From: a virus
DNA: 34,631 nucleotides
Virus record (IMG/VR): IMGVR_UViG_3300038548_000174
Coordinates: 1 to 34,631 of that record
Direction: 5' to 3' (one strand)
In this document: one piece after another, positions 1 through 8,769 of the stretch
Layout of the letters: every line of letters begins with the position of its first letter
Position numbering within the stretch: the first letter of the stretch is position 1
Translations under genes and position numbers: made by a program
Notes under the pieces: model-generated
The model's input: only the letters and a program-made list of their open reading frames with translations
Database searches by the model: none
What the model was told of the DNA's origin: nothing

Positions 1-69
1 ACGGCTCTAGTGCGATATTTTTTGATTTAGGTACAGCAGTTTTTGATACGTTCTCATACGATGCGTCAT
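1..69. repeat. Left copy of 69-bp terminal direct repeat (circularity overlap)
   Basis: The first 69 bases are identical to 34563-34631. The reading frame of the gene at the right end continues exactly in frame through this overlap into the left end, so the molecule is circular or circularly permuted with a 34,562-bp unit. A perfect short overlap lying inside a gene is what an assembler leaves when it closes a circle; a true short terminal repeat is possible but less likely with a P22-type small terminase. Confidence 0.93.
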
Positions 70-683
70 TCCTAACTTTGGCAGCCGGTGCAACTTTCCT
101 TTCTGGCTTGACTGGATCGGGCAATATTTCAGCCGGTAACAGCGGCACCATTACCGGCGTGAAAACGTTTGGCGTCGGAACACCATTAGCGGGGATTACT
201 GTTGACGATATCCGATGGGAATTTTTTGCAAACGATGATATTGCCGATACTCGCCCAGATGGGTTTTTATCGTTAACTGGTAATGCAGCTGAAACTGTTA
301 TCGCCAACCCAAGCAGTGATGGCACTAATGCCGTTTTAGTTGCTGGCACATGGGCTATTGAAAGAACATCTAGATTTACAGGTACAGCAGCCGGAAGGCT
401 CACATATAACGGGATTAAAGATTTAACCGTTCCAATTATAATTCCTACAAACGCATCCGCAGCAAGCGGGACCAATAAAGACATTAATTTTTATGTTTAT
501 ATTAACGGTGTAATTCGACCCACATCTAAAACCAGAGCCAGAGTTGATGCTAATGATGTAAAAAATCAAACGGTAATTTGGCAGGAAACTTTATCTACTG
601 GTGATTTTATTGAAATATTTGTTGAAAACTCAACTGATTCAATAAATTTAATAGTTGAAGACGCAAAAATGGTGGTGAACTAA
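1..683 (+). CDS. C-terminal part of 466-aa virion structural protein (gene split by window ends)
   Basis: This is the distal part of the gene that starts at 33845. Position 1 is the second base of a codon and the open frame runs without a stop to TAA at 681-683. Joined across the circle, the gene is 1401 nt and encodes 466 residues. An in-frame TTG at 78 could be mistaken for a start, but it has no ribosome binding site and lies inside the longer frame. The region is rich in Gly, Thr, Ser, Asn and Asp, with alternating short hydrophobic stretches, as in all-beta virion proteins. It ends TAATG with the tail tubular gene, so the two are translationally coupled. No enzyme motif is visible. Its place between capsid and tail tube genes argues for a head or neck accessory protein. 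Confidence 0.85.
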   Translation, partial: GSSAIFFDLGTAVFDTFSYDASFLTLAAGATFLSGLTGSGNISAGNSGTITGVKTFGVGTPLAGITVDDIRWEFFANDDIADTRPDGFLSLTGNAAETVIANPSSDGTNAVLVAGTWAIERTSRFTGTAAGRLTYNGIKDLTVPIIIPTNASAASGTNKDINFYVYINGVIRPTSKTRARVDANDVKNQTVIWQETLSTGDFIEIFVENSTDSINLIVEDAKMVVN

Positions 684-1264
684 TGCCTAGCTCAATTGAT
701 ATAGCTTCAAATGCTTTGCTTCTCGTTGGTGATAATCCGATTTCATCATTTGATGATCCCGGCGCTGGTGCTCAAGCTGCCGCTAACCTTTACCCTGAAA
801 CAAAGAAACGCCTCTTAAGTGAGCATCCTTGGTCATTCGCACTAAAGCAACAACGACTTAACCGGCTATCTCAAACGCCTGACGAGTTAACCAACTTTAA
901 TAACGCTTTCCAGTTGCCAACCGATTTAATCCGCATTTGGAACATGCAACCTCGCGGCGATTATATATTGATCGGCAATCTGCTTTATTCAAATCAGAAT
1001 GAAATTTTAGCAACTTACGTGTTTGATGTGGATGAAGTAAACCTTCCCCCTCACTTTGTTAAGTCTCTTGAGTACGCCCTAGCAAGCGACTTTGCTATTT
1101 CTGTTACCGAAGACACTAAGAAGGCTGGATTGTACGAGCAAAAGGCTATCAATGCCATTAGTCAGGCAATGGCTATCGACTCGCAAGGTCGCCCAGGTCG
1201 CGGAATAATTGATTCGCCGTTAATTGATGTTCGATTTAGCGGGAACAGAAGGGGTTTCTTGTAA
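683..1264 (+). CDS. Tail tubular protein A-like (T7 gp11-type adaptor)
   Basis: 193 residues, the usual size of T7 gp11-type proteins, which form the ring joining portal to nozzle in short-tailed phages. The N-terminus (SSIDIASNALLLVGDNPI, then a helix ending in LYPETKKRLLSEHPWSFA) is the typical opening of this family: short helix, 'ALLLLG-PI' turn, then 'Y---R--LL--HPW-FA'. The start ATG overlaps the stop of the previous gene (TAATG) and its own stop overlaps the next start in the same way, so it sits in a tightly coupled head-to-tail operon. Family assignment is by recognisable pattern and gene order; no comparison was run. Confidence 0.86.
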   Translation: MPSSIDIASNALLLVGDNPISSFDDPGAGAQAAANLYPETKKRLLSEHPWSFALKQQRLNRLSQTPDELTNFNNAFQLPTDLIRIWNMQPRGDYILIGNLLYSNQNEILATYVFDVDEVNLPPHFVKSLEYALASDFAISVTEDTKKAGLYEQKAINAISQAMAIDSQGRPGRGIIDSPLIDVRFSGNRRGFL

Positions 1265-3303
1265 TGGGCATTTGGAGCTTTTCCAGTAATTTCAATCGAG
1301 GCGAACTTGATCCAACATTATTAGGCCGAATTGACATACAGGCTTATTACAACGGATTAAGAACGGCTACTAACGTTTTAACTTTGCCGCAAGGTGGAGT
1401 TAAACGGCGTCCTGGTCAGGATTTTTTAGGGACTGCCATCGGCAATGGTCGCTTTGAAAACTTTAGCTTCAATGTTCAGCAAAATTACTTGTTGGTTTTC
1501 ACTGATCTTAAAATGCAAATTTATAAAGATGGCATATTGCAAACCAACATCAATGGTTCAGGAAATGATTTTGTTGCTACACCTTGGACATTGGCACAAA
1601 CTCAGGAGTTTGATTTTATTCAATCTGCTGATACCGCCATTGTTACGCAAGTTAATGCCGCACCACAGGCCATAACTCGAACGTCTGACACTGATTGGAC
1701 AGTTAGCCCGATAACGCTGCTTAATATCCCACAGTTTGATTTTAATGATGGTTCTAGCCCTACCCCAGTATCAGAGGTTCAGAGAATACTTTTCTCAGCC
1801 CAATTTGAGGGTGATAGATATAAAATATCCCTAAATGGAATCTTGACTGAAGATATTGTTTTTTCTGGTGATGATTCATCAAACGAGGAGGCCATCAGGG
1901 ATGCCCTTCAGAGATTGCCCAATACAGGTAGTACTGGGGTATCGGTAACAACAGTGATTTCAGTTACAACATACGAGATAACCTTTGCAGGTGATTCCGC
2001 AAACGATTTTGAGTTAGCAACTCCAACCGCAGTGGTAACCCGATCATCAAGTTTTAATGGTACAACAACTCGTGTAGCTCCTGGCACTTCATCTGCTGAG
2101 GACACTTGGAGCGTTGCACGTGGGTTCCCTAGAACATGCACATTTCATGAAGGAAGATTATATTTTGGCGGCTCACTTTCTCGACCTGCCACCATTTGGG
2201 GATCAGTTGTTAATGATTTCTTTAACTTCGATAAGGGCCGAGCCCGTGACGATGAATTGATTGAAGCAACACTTGATACCGATCAAGTTAATGCCATTGA
2301 AGCTATATTTTCAAATCGCTCACTTCAAATATTTACTTCTGGCGGTGAATTCTTTGTTTCTCAGGCAAGAGGAACGCCGATCACCCCGGCTAATATCGCA
2401 GTATCACCACAAACCAATTTAGGCTCTAAGCGTTTGCGCCCTGTTAGCATTGATGGCGTGACATTATTTGTGCAACGTACCGGCAAGGTGATCAATCAAT
2501 TCGTATTTGTTAACGAGTTCCAATCTAATCAAACAGCGAGTGTTTCATCACTGGCCCCGCACTTGATTAAAAACCCAATTAAGATGGCAGCAAGCCGAGG
2601 CACAGAAAGCACTGATGCCAATTACATTTATATTTTGAATACCGATGGTAGTTTAACCGTATTTAACACATTAACCGCTGAAGGCATTCAGGCGTTTACA
2701 ACCTGGTCAAGTGGGTTAATAAGATCAATAGCTGTTGTTTCGGATAGGTTATTTTTATTAGTCGAACGCGTGGTTAATAGTTCAACCGTTTTTTATATCG
2801 AAACTGAATCATTAACAGCTCTTACTGATAGCGCAATAACTACCAACGTGGGCGGCTCTGATACATTAACCGGGCTTTCTCATTTGGAAGGAGAAACGGT
2901 AGACGTAAAAGCCGATGGTTCTTTTCAAGGTGAATTCGTTGTTTCTGGTGGTCAGATAACTATCACGCGGGACGCTCAAATTATTGAGGCGGGATTAACC
3001 TATAAGCCATTAATTAAAACCATGCCGTTAAATATGGGGCTCGAAAATGGTCCTAATGCCGCAGACAAAAAGCGCATTTTACGGGCAGCTATACAATTAT
3101 TTGAATCAAATGGTATTATTGTGAATGGTCAACGATTGGCCGATAAAACTATAGGTGTTAATCAGTTTGACGCCCCAACGCCGCAAACAGGATTTAAACG
3201 AATCACGTTACACGGTTGGAGCATTGAAGCGGATATTGAAATAACTCAAGATACGCCTTTTAACATGACAATATTATCAATTGGTATGGAAGTAAAAACT
3301 TAA
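1264..3303 (+). CDS. Tail tubular protein B-like (T7 gp12-type nozzle protein)
   Basis: 679 residues. The opening (SFNRGELDPTLLGRIDIQ, YYNGLRTATNVLTLPQGGVKRRPG) is the signature start of podovirus tail tubular B/nozzle proteins, which form the distal conduit of the tail. The rest is repetitive beta-rich sequence, including WSVARGFPRTCTFHEGRLYFGG, a motif common in these proteins. It is coupled to the gp11-like gene by a TAATG overlap and followed 16 bp later by the first ejection-protein gene. The family range is roughly 650-800 residues, so it looks full length. Confidence 0.87.
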   Translation: MGIWSFSSNFNRGELDPTLLGRIDIQAYYNGLRTATNVLTLPQGGVKRRPGQDFLGTAIGNGRFENFSFNVQQNYLLVFTDLKMQIYKDGILQTNINGSGNDFVATPWTLAQTQEFDFIQSADTAIVTQVNAAPQAITRTSDTDWTVSPITLLNIPQFDFNDGSSPTPVSEVQRILFSAQFEGDRYKISLNGILTEDIVFSGDDSSNEEAIRDALQRLPNTGSTGVSVTTVISVTTYEITFAGDSANDFELATPTAVVTRSSSFNGTTTRVAPGTSSAEDTWSVARGFPRTCTFHEGRLYFGGSLSRPATIWGSVVNDFFNFDKGRARDDELIEATLDTDQVNAIEAIFSNRSLQIFTSGGEFFVSQARGTPITPANIAVSPQTNLGSKRLRPVSIDGVTLFVQRTGKVINQFVFVNEFQSNQTASVSSLAPHLIKNPIKMAASRGTESTDANYIYILNTDGSLTVFNTLTAEGIQAFTTWSSGLIRSIAVVSDRLFLLVERVVNSSTVFYIETESLTALTDSAITTNVGGSDTLTGLSHLEGETVDVKADGSFQGEFVVSGGQITITRDAQIIEAGLTYKPLIKTMPLNMGLENGPNAADKKRILRAAIQLFESNGIIVNGQRLADKTIGVNQFDAPTPQTGFKRITLHGWSIEADIEITQDTPFNMTILSIGMEVKT

Positions 3304-3319
3304 CCGGGGTGAATAAACA

Positions 3320-3760
3320 ATGGGAATTCTAGCGGATATCGGCAGCTTTGGCTTACAAAAAGATATCGGAAAAATACAGCGCGGAGAAGCTGAAGTTGCC
3401 GCTAAATCAGAAGAAGCCGCAGGTGTTCAGCGCGAAGTTGATCGCAAGGCTCAACTATCTGAAGCTTTGGCGTCCCAAAATGCCGCAGCCGGTACCGCTG
3501 GCATAGCCGCTTTTGAGGGCTCGCCGCTTTCAGTGATGCAAGAAGATGTTCGCCGCGAATCAGTAGCAACTGAGCGCGATGTATTCCAAACAAAATTAAA
3601 AGCGTTGACTTTAAGATCTCGCGGCAAGATAGCCGAAAGAACAGCTAAAGCCGGGGCTAAACTTGGTTTAATATCGAAACTTGAAGAACGAGGCGCGGCG
3701 GCTTTTGCTGGTGGTGCTGGTGGTGGCAAACCAGCCCCAGTTTCAGATCTTAGCAGGTAG
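3320..3760 (+). CDS. Small internal virion (ejection) protein, T7 gp14-like position
   Basis: 146 residues, Ala/Glu-rich and helical: a charged N-terminal helix with many Glu/Lys/Gln (about residues 15-60), an 'AFEGSPLSVMQEDVRRESVAT' type segment in the middle, then a helix and a Gly/Ala/Pro-rich tail. This pattern and the position just after tail tubular B and before two large helical proteins match the smallest of the three DNA-ejection core proteins. Shine-Dalgarno GGGGTGA lies upstream of the ATG. Assignment is from context and composition; it does not look like T7 gp14 in detail. Confidence 0.7.
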   Translation: MGILADIGSFGLQKDIGKIQRGEAEVAAKSEEAAGVQREVDRKAQLSEALASQNAAAGTAGIAAFEGSPLSVMQEDVRRESVATERDVFQTKLKALTLRSRGKIAERTAKAGAKLGLISKLEERGAAAFAGGAGGGKPAPVSDLSR

Positions 3761-3771
3761 AGGGATTAATA

Positions 3772-5886
3772 ATGGCAAGACGATTTCAAGAAACTGTAAA
3801 CATTCGCCAGCAAGATTTATCAACTGGAGCTGCCCAGGGCGCTAGCTCGTTATTAAATAGGCTTCAGCAATTCGGCAGGTCAACTGATAAATTAATTGGT
3901 GTAGTCGAAACTCAACGCGGAGCGCAAGAGGCCCAAGCCGTAGAGCTACAAAAGGTCGGCGGCGTAACTCAGGCACCAGAACGGCGCGAAGCTGGCATTG
4001 TTGAAACTGTTTTAACTGGTGGTGTATCAACCGCCCAATACAACAAAAGCTTACAAACTGCTTATTTGGCTGGTCTTGGCAATGACACCAAGGAGGCTAT
4101 TAACGCCATTGAAGCGGAAAACCCCGACAATATAGCGCTGTTTAATGAAAAGGCTGCTGGTTATGCCTCTGGTGTTCTTAAAGGTGTTGATCCAACTGTT
4201 AGGCAGCAAGTGTCTCAGTTTATAGACAACACTATTTCAAACTCTCGGTTGCGAGTGCACAGAAAAACTATTGCCAAAAACAAATCAATTGCAGCTTCTG
4301 AAAGTTTAGCCGCGGTTAACTCGTTTGCTAATGAGTCTGCCCGGTTATCACGCGAAGGTAATGTAATTGGTTCTGGTGAGTCATTAATTCAGTCATTTGA
4401 TATTATTGATGGCATGGTTGAAGCCGGTGATTTATTACCTGATCGCGCGGCTACTATGAAACGTGAAATTGAACGTGAATCAACCGAGCAAAAAATAAGA
4501 GGTGAATTTGATACTGTTGTCGATACTGAAGGGCCAGCCGTTGCGCTTGATCAGTTAGAAGAAATATCTAATAAAATACCTAAAGGCTGGACCCCTGATG
4601 AATGGGACACCTTTATTAAATCTGAGCGGGCATCAATAGGTCAAGAGCTAACCAAAGCAGCAAAGGCGGCCTCTGAGGTAACCATTGAACAGGCCCGTGA
4701 AATATCAAACTTAAAAATTCAGGCCTCAACTGGTACCGGCGATGCTGGTAAAATTGTGCAACGCACTGAAACATTATTCAATGAAGGCAAAATTAACCCT
4801 TCTGAACGTACATCGATATTAACTAACATTATTAACCAGCAAAAAGCCGCAGTGAAAAAGAGCAAAGACTTTTCTTTAGTTGCTGATCGCTTGGCTGGTA
4901 AAGATGGAATTGTAATTGATACCAAAACCATTGATGATTTTTACCAAGAGACAATGGTTGAACCTTTGTCTCAAGTGCCAATAGAGCTAAAACGACAGTC
5001 TCAAGCTTTATTTGTCGATAAGATGAAGCGCGTTCCTACTGCAATGAAAAACGAAATAACAACTCAGTTAAGATCAGGTAATCCCGATTTAATCGCTGAA
5101 GCTTCACGCCTCATTGATATGATTGACGACACACCAGGCTTAATCGATCGGACTTTTACCGCCCATGACCGAGCATTTGCCGAACAAGTCGTTTCATTAT
5201 CGGCCAATTTAGAACCAGTTGAAGCTGTAAAATTAGCTAATGATTTAACGGACCCAACGAACCAAGCAAGAATACAGGCAGTTAAGGACGTTATTAAAAC
5301 CCAAAAGCTGGCCGATAATTACCCTTCAATAGTGCAAGATGCCTATAACCCGTTTGGACCGTTTGAAGGTACTCAGGTTGGCGAGATAGCATTGCCATTA
5401 ATGACTAAAGAATATAAAGATTTATTCGAAGCGCATTATGAAGCGGGAATGTCTGAAAGCGCAGCCAAAGAAAAAGCCATTGCCTTACTTAAGCGTAACT
5501 GGAAAAAATCAGAGGTTACTGGTCAGGTAATGAAATATGCCCCTGATGATTATTATTCAGTTGCCGGTGATGTTGATTATATAAAAACCCAGTTGGTTAA
5601 TGACGTTAACAAAGAATTTTTGTTTGCTGAATCGATAAAGGCCGATCAAGTATTTCTTCAAGCAACCGAAACCACAGCGAGAACAGCATCACAAGGCGAA
5701 CCAGAATACCGGGTTATGCTTCTACGTGATGGCAGCATTACCCCGCTTTATGGTTTTACTTGGAAACCTGATCAACAAAAGCAAATCAAAAAGATTGAGG
5801 CTGAAAACGAAGCTGAATTAAATAAACGTCGAGTTCAGTCCGGCCAAACTCCTAACATTTTGAGAGGTGCGACCCTTGGGCTTTAA
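3772..5886 (+). CDS. Internal virion protein, T7 gp15-like position
   Basis: 704 residues, almost wholly predicted helix, rich in Gln, Glu, Ala and Lys, with no membrane segment. It starts RRFQETVNIRQQDLSTGA, close to the gp15-type proteins of podoviruses lacking an RNA polymerase. Shine-Dalgarno AGAGGGA precedes the ATG. The last 11 bases overlap the next ejection-protein gene. Established role of the family: released into the host envelope with the other core proteins to build the DNA translocation channel. Confidence rests on order (small, medium and large helical proteins between tail tube and fibre) more than on motif. Confidence 0.72.
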   Translation: MARRFQETVNIRQQDLSTGAAQGASSLLNRLQQFGRSTDKLIGVVETQRGAQEAQAVELQKVGGVTQAPERREAGIVETVLTGGVSTAQYNKSLQTAYLAGLGNDTKEAINAIEAENPDNIALFNEKAAGYASGVLKGVDPTVRQQVSQFIDNTISNSRLRVHRKTIAKNKSIAASESLAAVNSFANESARLSREGNVIGSGESLIQSFDIIDGMVEAGDLLPDRAATMKREIERESTEQKIRGEFDTVVDTEGPAVALDQLEEISNKIPKGWTPDEWDTFIKSERASIGQELTKAAKAASEVTIEQAREISNLKIQASTGTGDAGKIVQRTETLFNEGKINPSERTSILTNIINQQKAAVKKSKDFSLVADRLAGKDGIVIDTKTIDDFYQETMVEPLSQVPIELKRQSQALFVDKMKRVPTAMKNEITTQLRSGNPDLIAEASRLIDMIDDTPGLIDRTFTAHDRAFAEQVVSLSANLEPVEAVKLANDLTDPTNQARIQAVKDVIKTQKLADNYPSIVQDAYNPFGPFEGTQVGEIALPLMTKEYKDLFEAHYEAGMSESAAKEKAIALLKRNWKKSEVTGQVMKYAPDDYYSVAGDVDYIKTQLVNDVNKEFLFAESIKADQVFLQATETTARTASQGEPEYRVMLLRDGSITPLYGFTWKPDQQKQIKKIEAENEAELNKRRVQSGQTPNILRGATLGL

Positions 5887-8767
5887 AGAGAACAAAACCG
5901 AGCAAGTTACTTTTAGCCGCGCCATTGGTGCCGATGTTTTAGAGCCCGGTGAAGCGCCAGGCTTTAAAGAAACATTGGAGGCCGCATTTCGCCAAGAAAA
6001 CACCTTTGGTTCGTTTCTTTCACAAACTCCTGATCTCCCTGATTCGGTTGTAGATAATGCCAACTTCGATTTATGGGGTGAATTGTCAGAAGAAGAACGA
6101 TTAAACGAGCAATTTTTATCTAATGTTTCCAACGCTGATAACATTAATGAAGTTAACGCGGTAAGAACTCAACGAGCCAGAGAGCAGAAGGATCGAGATA
6201 CTATTGCCGAAGGTTCTTTTTTGCCAACATTAATGGCTGCTGGTTTCGATCCTATTAATTTAATCCCTGTAGGCGGCACAGCGTATCGAACTTATAAAGC
6301 TGGTGCCAGCATATTAACAAGCGGTTTAGCTACCGGCGCTGTTGCCGCTAGCTCGACTGCCGCCGTTGAAGCGGGACTTCATCAAACTCAATTAACAAGA
6401 ACATTGGGAGAATCAGCAACAAATATTGCCGCAGCTAGCTTTTTAGGCATGGTATTAGGTTCAACGCCAAGAGTTGTTCAAAGCTTATTAACTAAATCTG
6501 AAGTTGATGGCCCTAAGCTAGCTGATGATATCGAACGAACAATGGACCCTGAAGGCGTTATTGCTCGCGGTGAAAATAGCGTTTTTGGTGATGGCACCGT
6601 GGGCGCAGCTCAAGTAAACACTGATGCTAAAGTCCGTGGTAAATTCGCCAGGGCAGCAACCAAGGCGTTAGGCTTTGACCCACTAAGCCGAACTATCACC
6701 TCAGACACCGCCGCAACTCGCCAAACAGTTAACCGCTTGGCAGAAAACCCGCTTGATATGGATCAACCATTGCGAACATCTGTTGAGTCAAAGATAAAAA
6801 TTCACGATGGTCAATTGTTTGAAGGGTTCGAGGCTAACGAAAAGGCATTTATCGCTTATCAAAAAGATGGCGGCAACCTCAAGCGCCGAACCTTTAATGA
6901 GGCTGTAGGCAAGGCAATGCGGAACGGCTCTGATAATGTTCACATTCAACGTGCCGCAGACGATATAAACGCCAAAGTTTACGAGCCATTAAAGAATAGC
7001 GCCATCGAGGCTAAAATTTTACCTGAAGATGTTGAAGTAACCACGGCCAGAGGTTACTTAAACCGCCTTTGGAATAAAGAAAAAATGGCGGCTAATCTTG
7101 ATAACTTCGTTGGTATTACTAGCCGGTGGATGATGGACCGCCAACCCGATCTTGATGTTGAAGATGCCCGTTCAATAGCGCGTGAAATTTCAGGTCGGAT
7201 AATGAGCACACCTGATGGCCGGTTACCATACGATTATAAAATTGCGGAAAATAGCAGCAAGGGCGGCAAGCCTAGCGGGTTAAAAGGCCAATTCAAATCA
7301 AGATCCTTTACTATCCCTGATGAATTGGTCGAAGACTTCCTTGAAAACGATATCGAGGTATTAATGGGCCGCTATGTTAAATCTGTCGCGCCTGATATTG
7401 AGCTAGTAAAAGAGTTCGGTGATGTTAATTTAACTAATGAAATTAAGAATATTGAACAAGAATGGCAATTAAAAATTGAAAAGGCATCAAAGGCCGGTGA
7501 CGAAAAACTAGCGCGTAAATTAGCCAAGAAAAAAGACGCTGACATTCGTGATATTGCTGCCATGCGTGACCGTATGCGCGGCACGTTCGGGCAAACGGAT
7601 TGGGATAACCCGTGGGTAAGAGCTGGCCGCGTTGCAAGAGACTTAAATTACATGCGTTTATTAGGTGGCGTTGTTGCTTCATCGTTTCCCGATGTTGCGC
7701 GGGTATTCGCTGCCGAAGGCATAGCTAGAACCTTTAGTGATGGCTTGGTGCCAATGATAAAAAACATTAAAGGCTTTAAGGCATCGGCCAGAGAGGCCAA
7801 ATTATATGGCATTGGCACCGATGCGCTGTTAGGTGGTCGGGCAGAGCTGATCGCTGATGTTGCCGACTTTTCCCAGGGAGGTACCGCTTTTGAGCGTGGT
7901 GTTCGTGCTGCTGCAACTAAGTTTTCATCAATCAACTTAATGAACAGATGGACCGGCGGCATTAAACAACTTCACGCCGTTGTTCAACAATCGCGTTTGA
8001 TCACTGAATTAAAAGCAGGGACCATTGATCCTAGATTAAATCAGCTTGGCATTAGTGATGCTGATGCTTTAAATATTGCCGGTGAAATGAAAAAACACAG
8101 TACCAAAGTTGATGGCGTTTGGATCGCCAACTCTCGCAAATGGGAAAATCAAGAATTGGCTACCATGTGGGGCGCGGCACTACGAAAAGAAAGTGACCGG
8201 GTTATTATTGTCCCAGGTCAAGAACGCCCGTTGTTTATGTCTACCGAGTTGGGCAAAACTATTTTTCAATTTAAAACCTTCATGTTTTCGGCAACTCAGC
8301 GAGTGTTAATATCTAACTTACAGTTGCAAGATAAACACTATATGCAGGGCATGTTAGGCATGGTTGGTATAGGAATGTTATCTTATGCCTTAAAGAATTG
8401 GGACGCAGGGCGGGAATTAAGCGACGATCCCGCAGTATGGGTAACCGAAGGTATTGATCGCTCTGGTATGCTAGGAATGTTGATGGAAGCTAATAACACC
8501 ATTGAGAAAATAACCACTCAGCATTACGGATTGCGCCCATTGCTAGGTATTAATGCCCCATCTGCTAGATATGCCTCAAGAACCGCTCTTGATTCGGCAT
8601 TAGGGCCAACGTTTGGCCTAGCTGGTGAAGTGGTCAGGGTTGCCGGTGCCGCAACTGGTGAGCGTGATTGGTCCGATTCTGACACCAGGGCATTAAGGCG
8701 ATTATTACCAGGCCAAAATTTATCATTAATTCGACAAGCTTTAGACGAAATTGAAAAAGGATTATAA
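5876..8767 (+). CDS. Large internal virion protein, T7 gp16-like position; TTG start
   Basis: 963 residues from TTG at 5876. This start is preferred over the in-frame GTG at 5867 because GAGAGGTG lies six bases before the TTG, whereas the GTG itself is part of that ribosome binding site. Around residues 110-200 there is a weakly hydrophobic Gly/Ala-rich stretch (DPINLIPVGG, then a run of Ala, Ser and Thr) suited to membrane insertion; the remainder is long helical sequence. No lytic transglycosylase motif (catalytic Glu with the usual Gly-rich context) is visible at the N-terminus, unlike T7 gp16. It is the largest protein of the genome and is followed three bases later by the tail fibre gene. 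Confidence 0.74.
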   Translation: MGFKENKTEQVTFSRAIGADVLEPGEAPGFKETLEAAFRQENTFGSFLSQTPDLPDSVVDNANFDLWGELSEEERLNEQFLSNVSNADNINEVNAVRTQRAREQKDRDTIAEGSFLPTLMAAGFDPINLIPVGGTAYRTYKAGASILTSGLATGAVAASSTAAVEAGLHQTQLTRTLGESATNIAAASFLGMVLGSTPRVVQSLLTKSEVDGPKLADDIERTMDPEGVIARGENSVFGDGTVGAAQVNTDAKVRGKFARAATKALGFDPLSRTITSDTAATRQTVNRLAENPLDMDQPLRTSVESKIKIHDGQLFEGFEANEKAFIAYQKDGGNLKRRTFNEAVGKAMRNGSDNVHIQRAADDINAKVYEPLKNSAIEAKILPEDVEVTTARGYLNRLWNKEKMAANLDNFVGITSRWMMDRQPDLDVEDARSIAREISGRIMSTPDGRLPYDYKIAENSSKGGKPSGLKGQFKSRSFTIPDELVEDFLENDIEVLMGRYVKSVAPDIELVKEFGDVNLTNEIKNIEQEWQLKIEKASKAGDEKLARKLAKKKDADIRDIAAMRDRMRGTFGQTDWDNPWVRAGRVARDLNYMRLLGGVVASSFPDVARVFAAEGIARTFSDGLVPMIKNIKGFKASAREAKLYGIGTDALLGGRAELIADVADFSQGGTAFERGVRAAATKFSSINLMNRWTGGIKQLHAVVQQSRLITELKAGTIDPRLNQLGISDADALNIAGEMKKHSTKVDGVWIANSRKWENQELATMWGAALRKESDRVIIVPGQERPLFMSTELGKTIFQFKTFMFSATQRVLISNLQLQDKHYMQGMLGMVGIGMLSYALKNWDAGRELSDDPAVWVTEGIDRSGMLGMLMEANNTIEKITTQHYGLRPLLGINAPSARYASRTALDSALGPTFGLAGEVVRVAGAATGERDWSDSDTRALRRLLPGQNLSLIRQALDEIEKGL

Positions 8768-8769
8768 CG

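Noticed and set aside
78-683. Stand-alone 201-aa gene with TTG start
   Set aside because: The frame is open upstream through position 1 and across the circular join to ATG 33845; the TTG has no ribosome binding site.
5818-6144. 108-aa minus-strand frame over the junction of two ejection-protein genes
   Set aside because: Antisense shadow with Ser/Arg-rich composition typical of reversed coding sequence.
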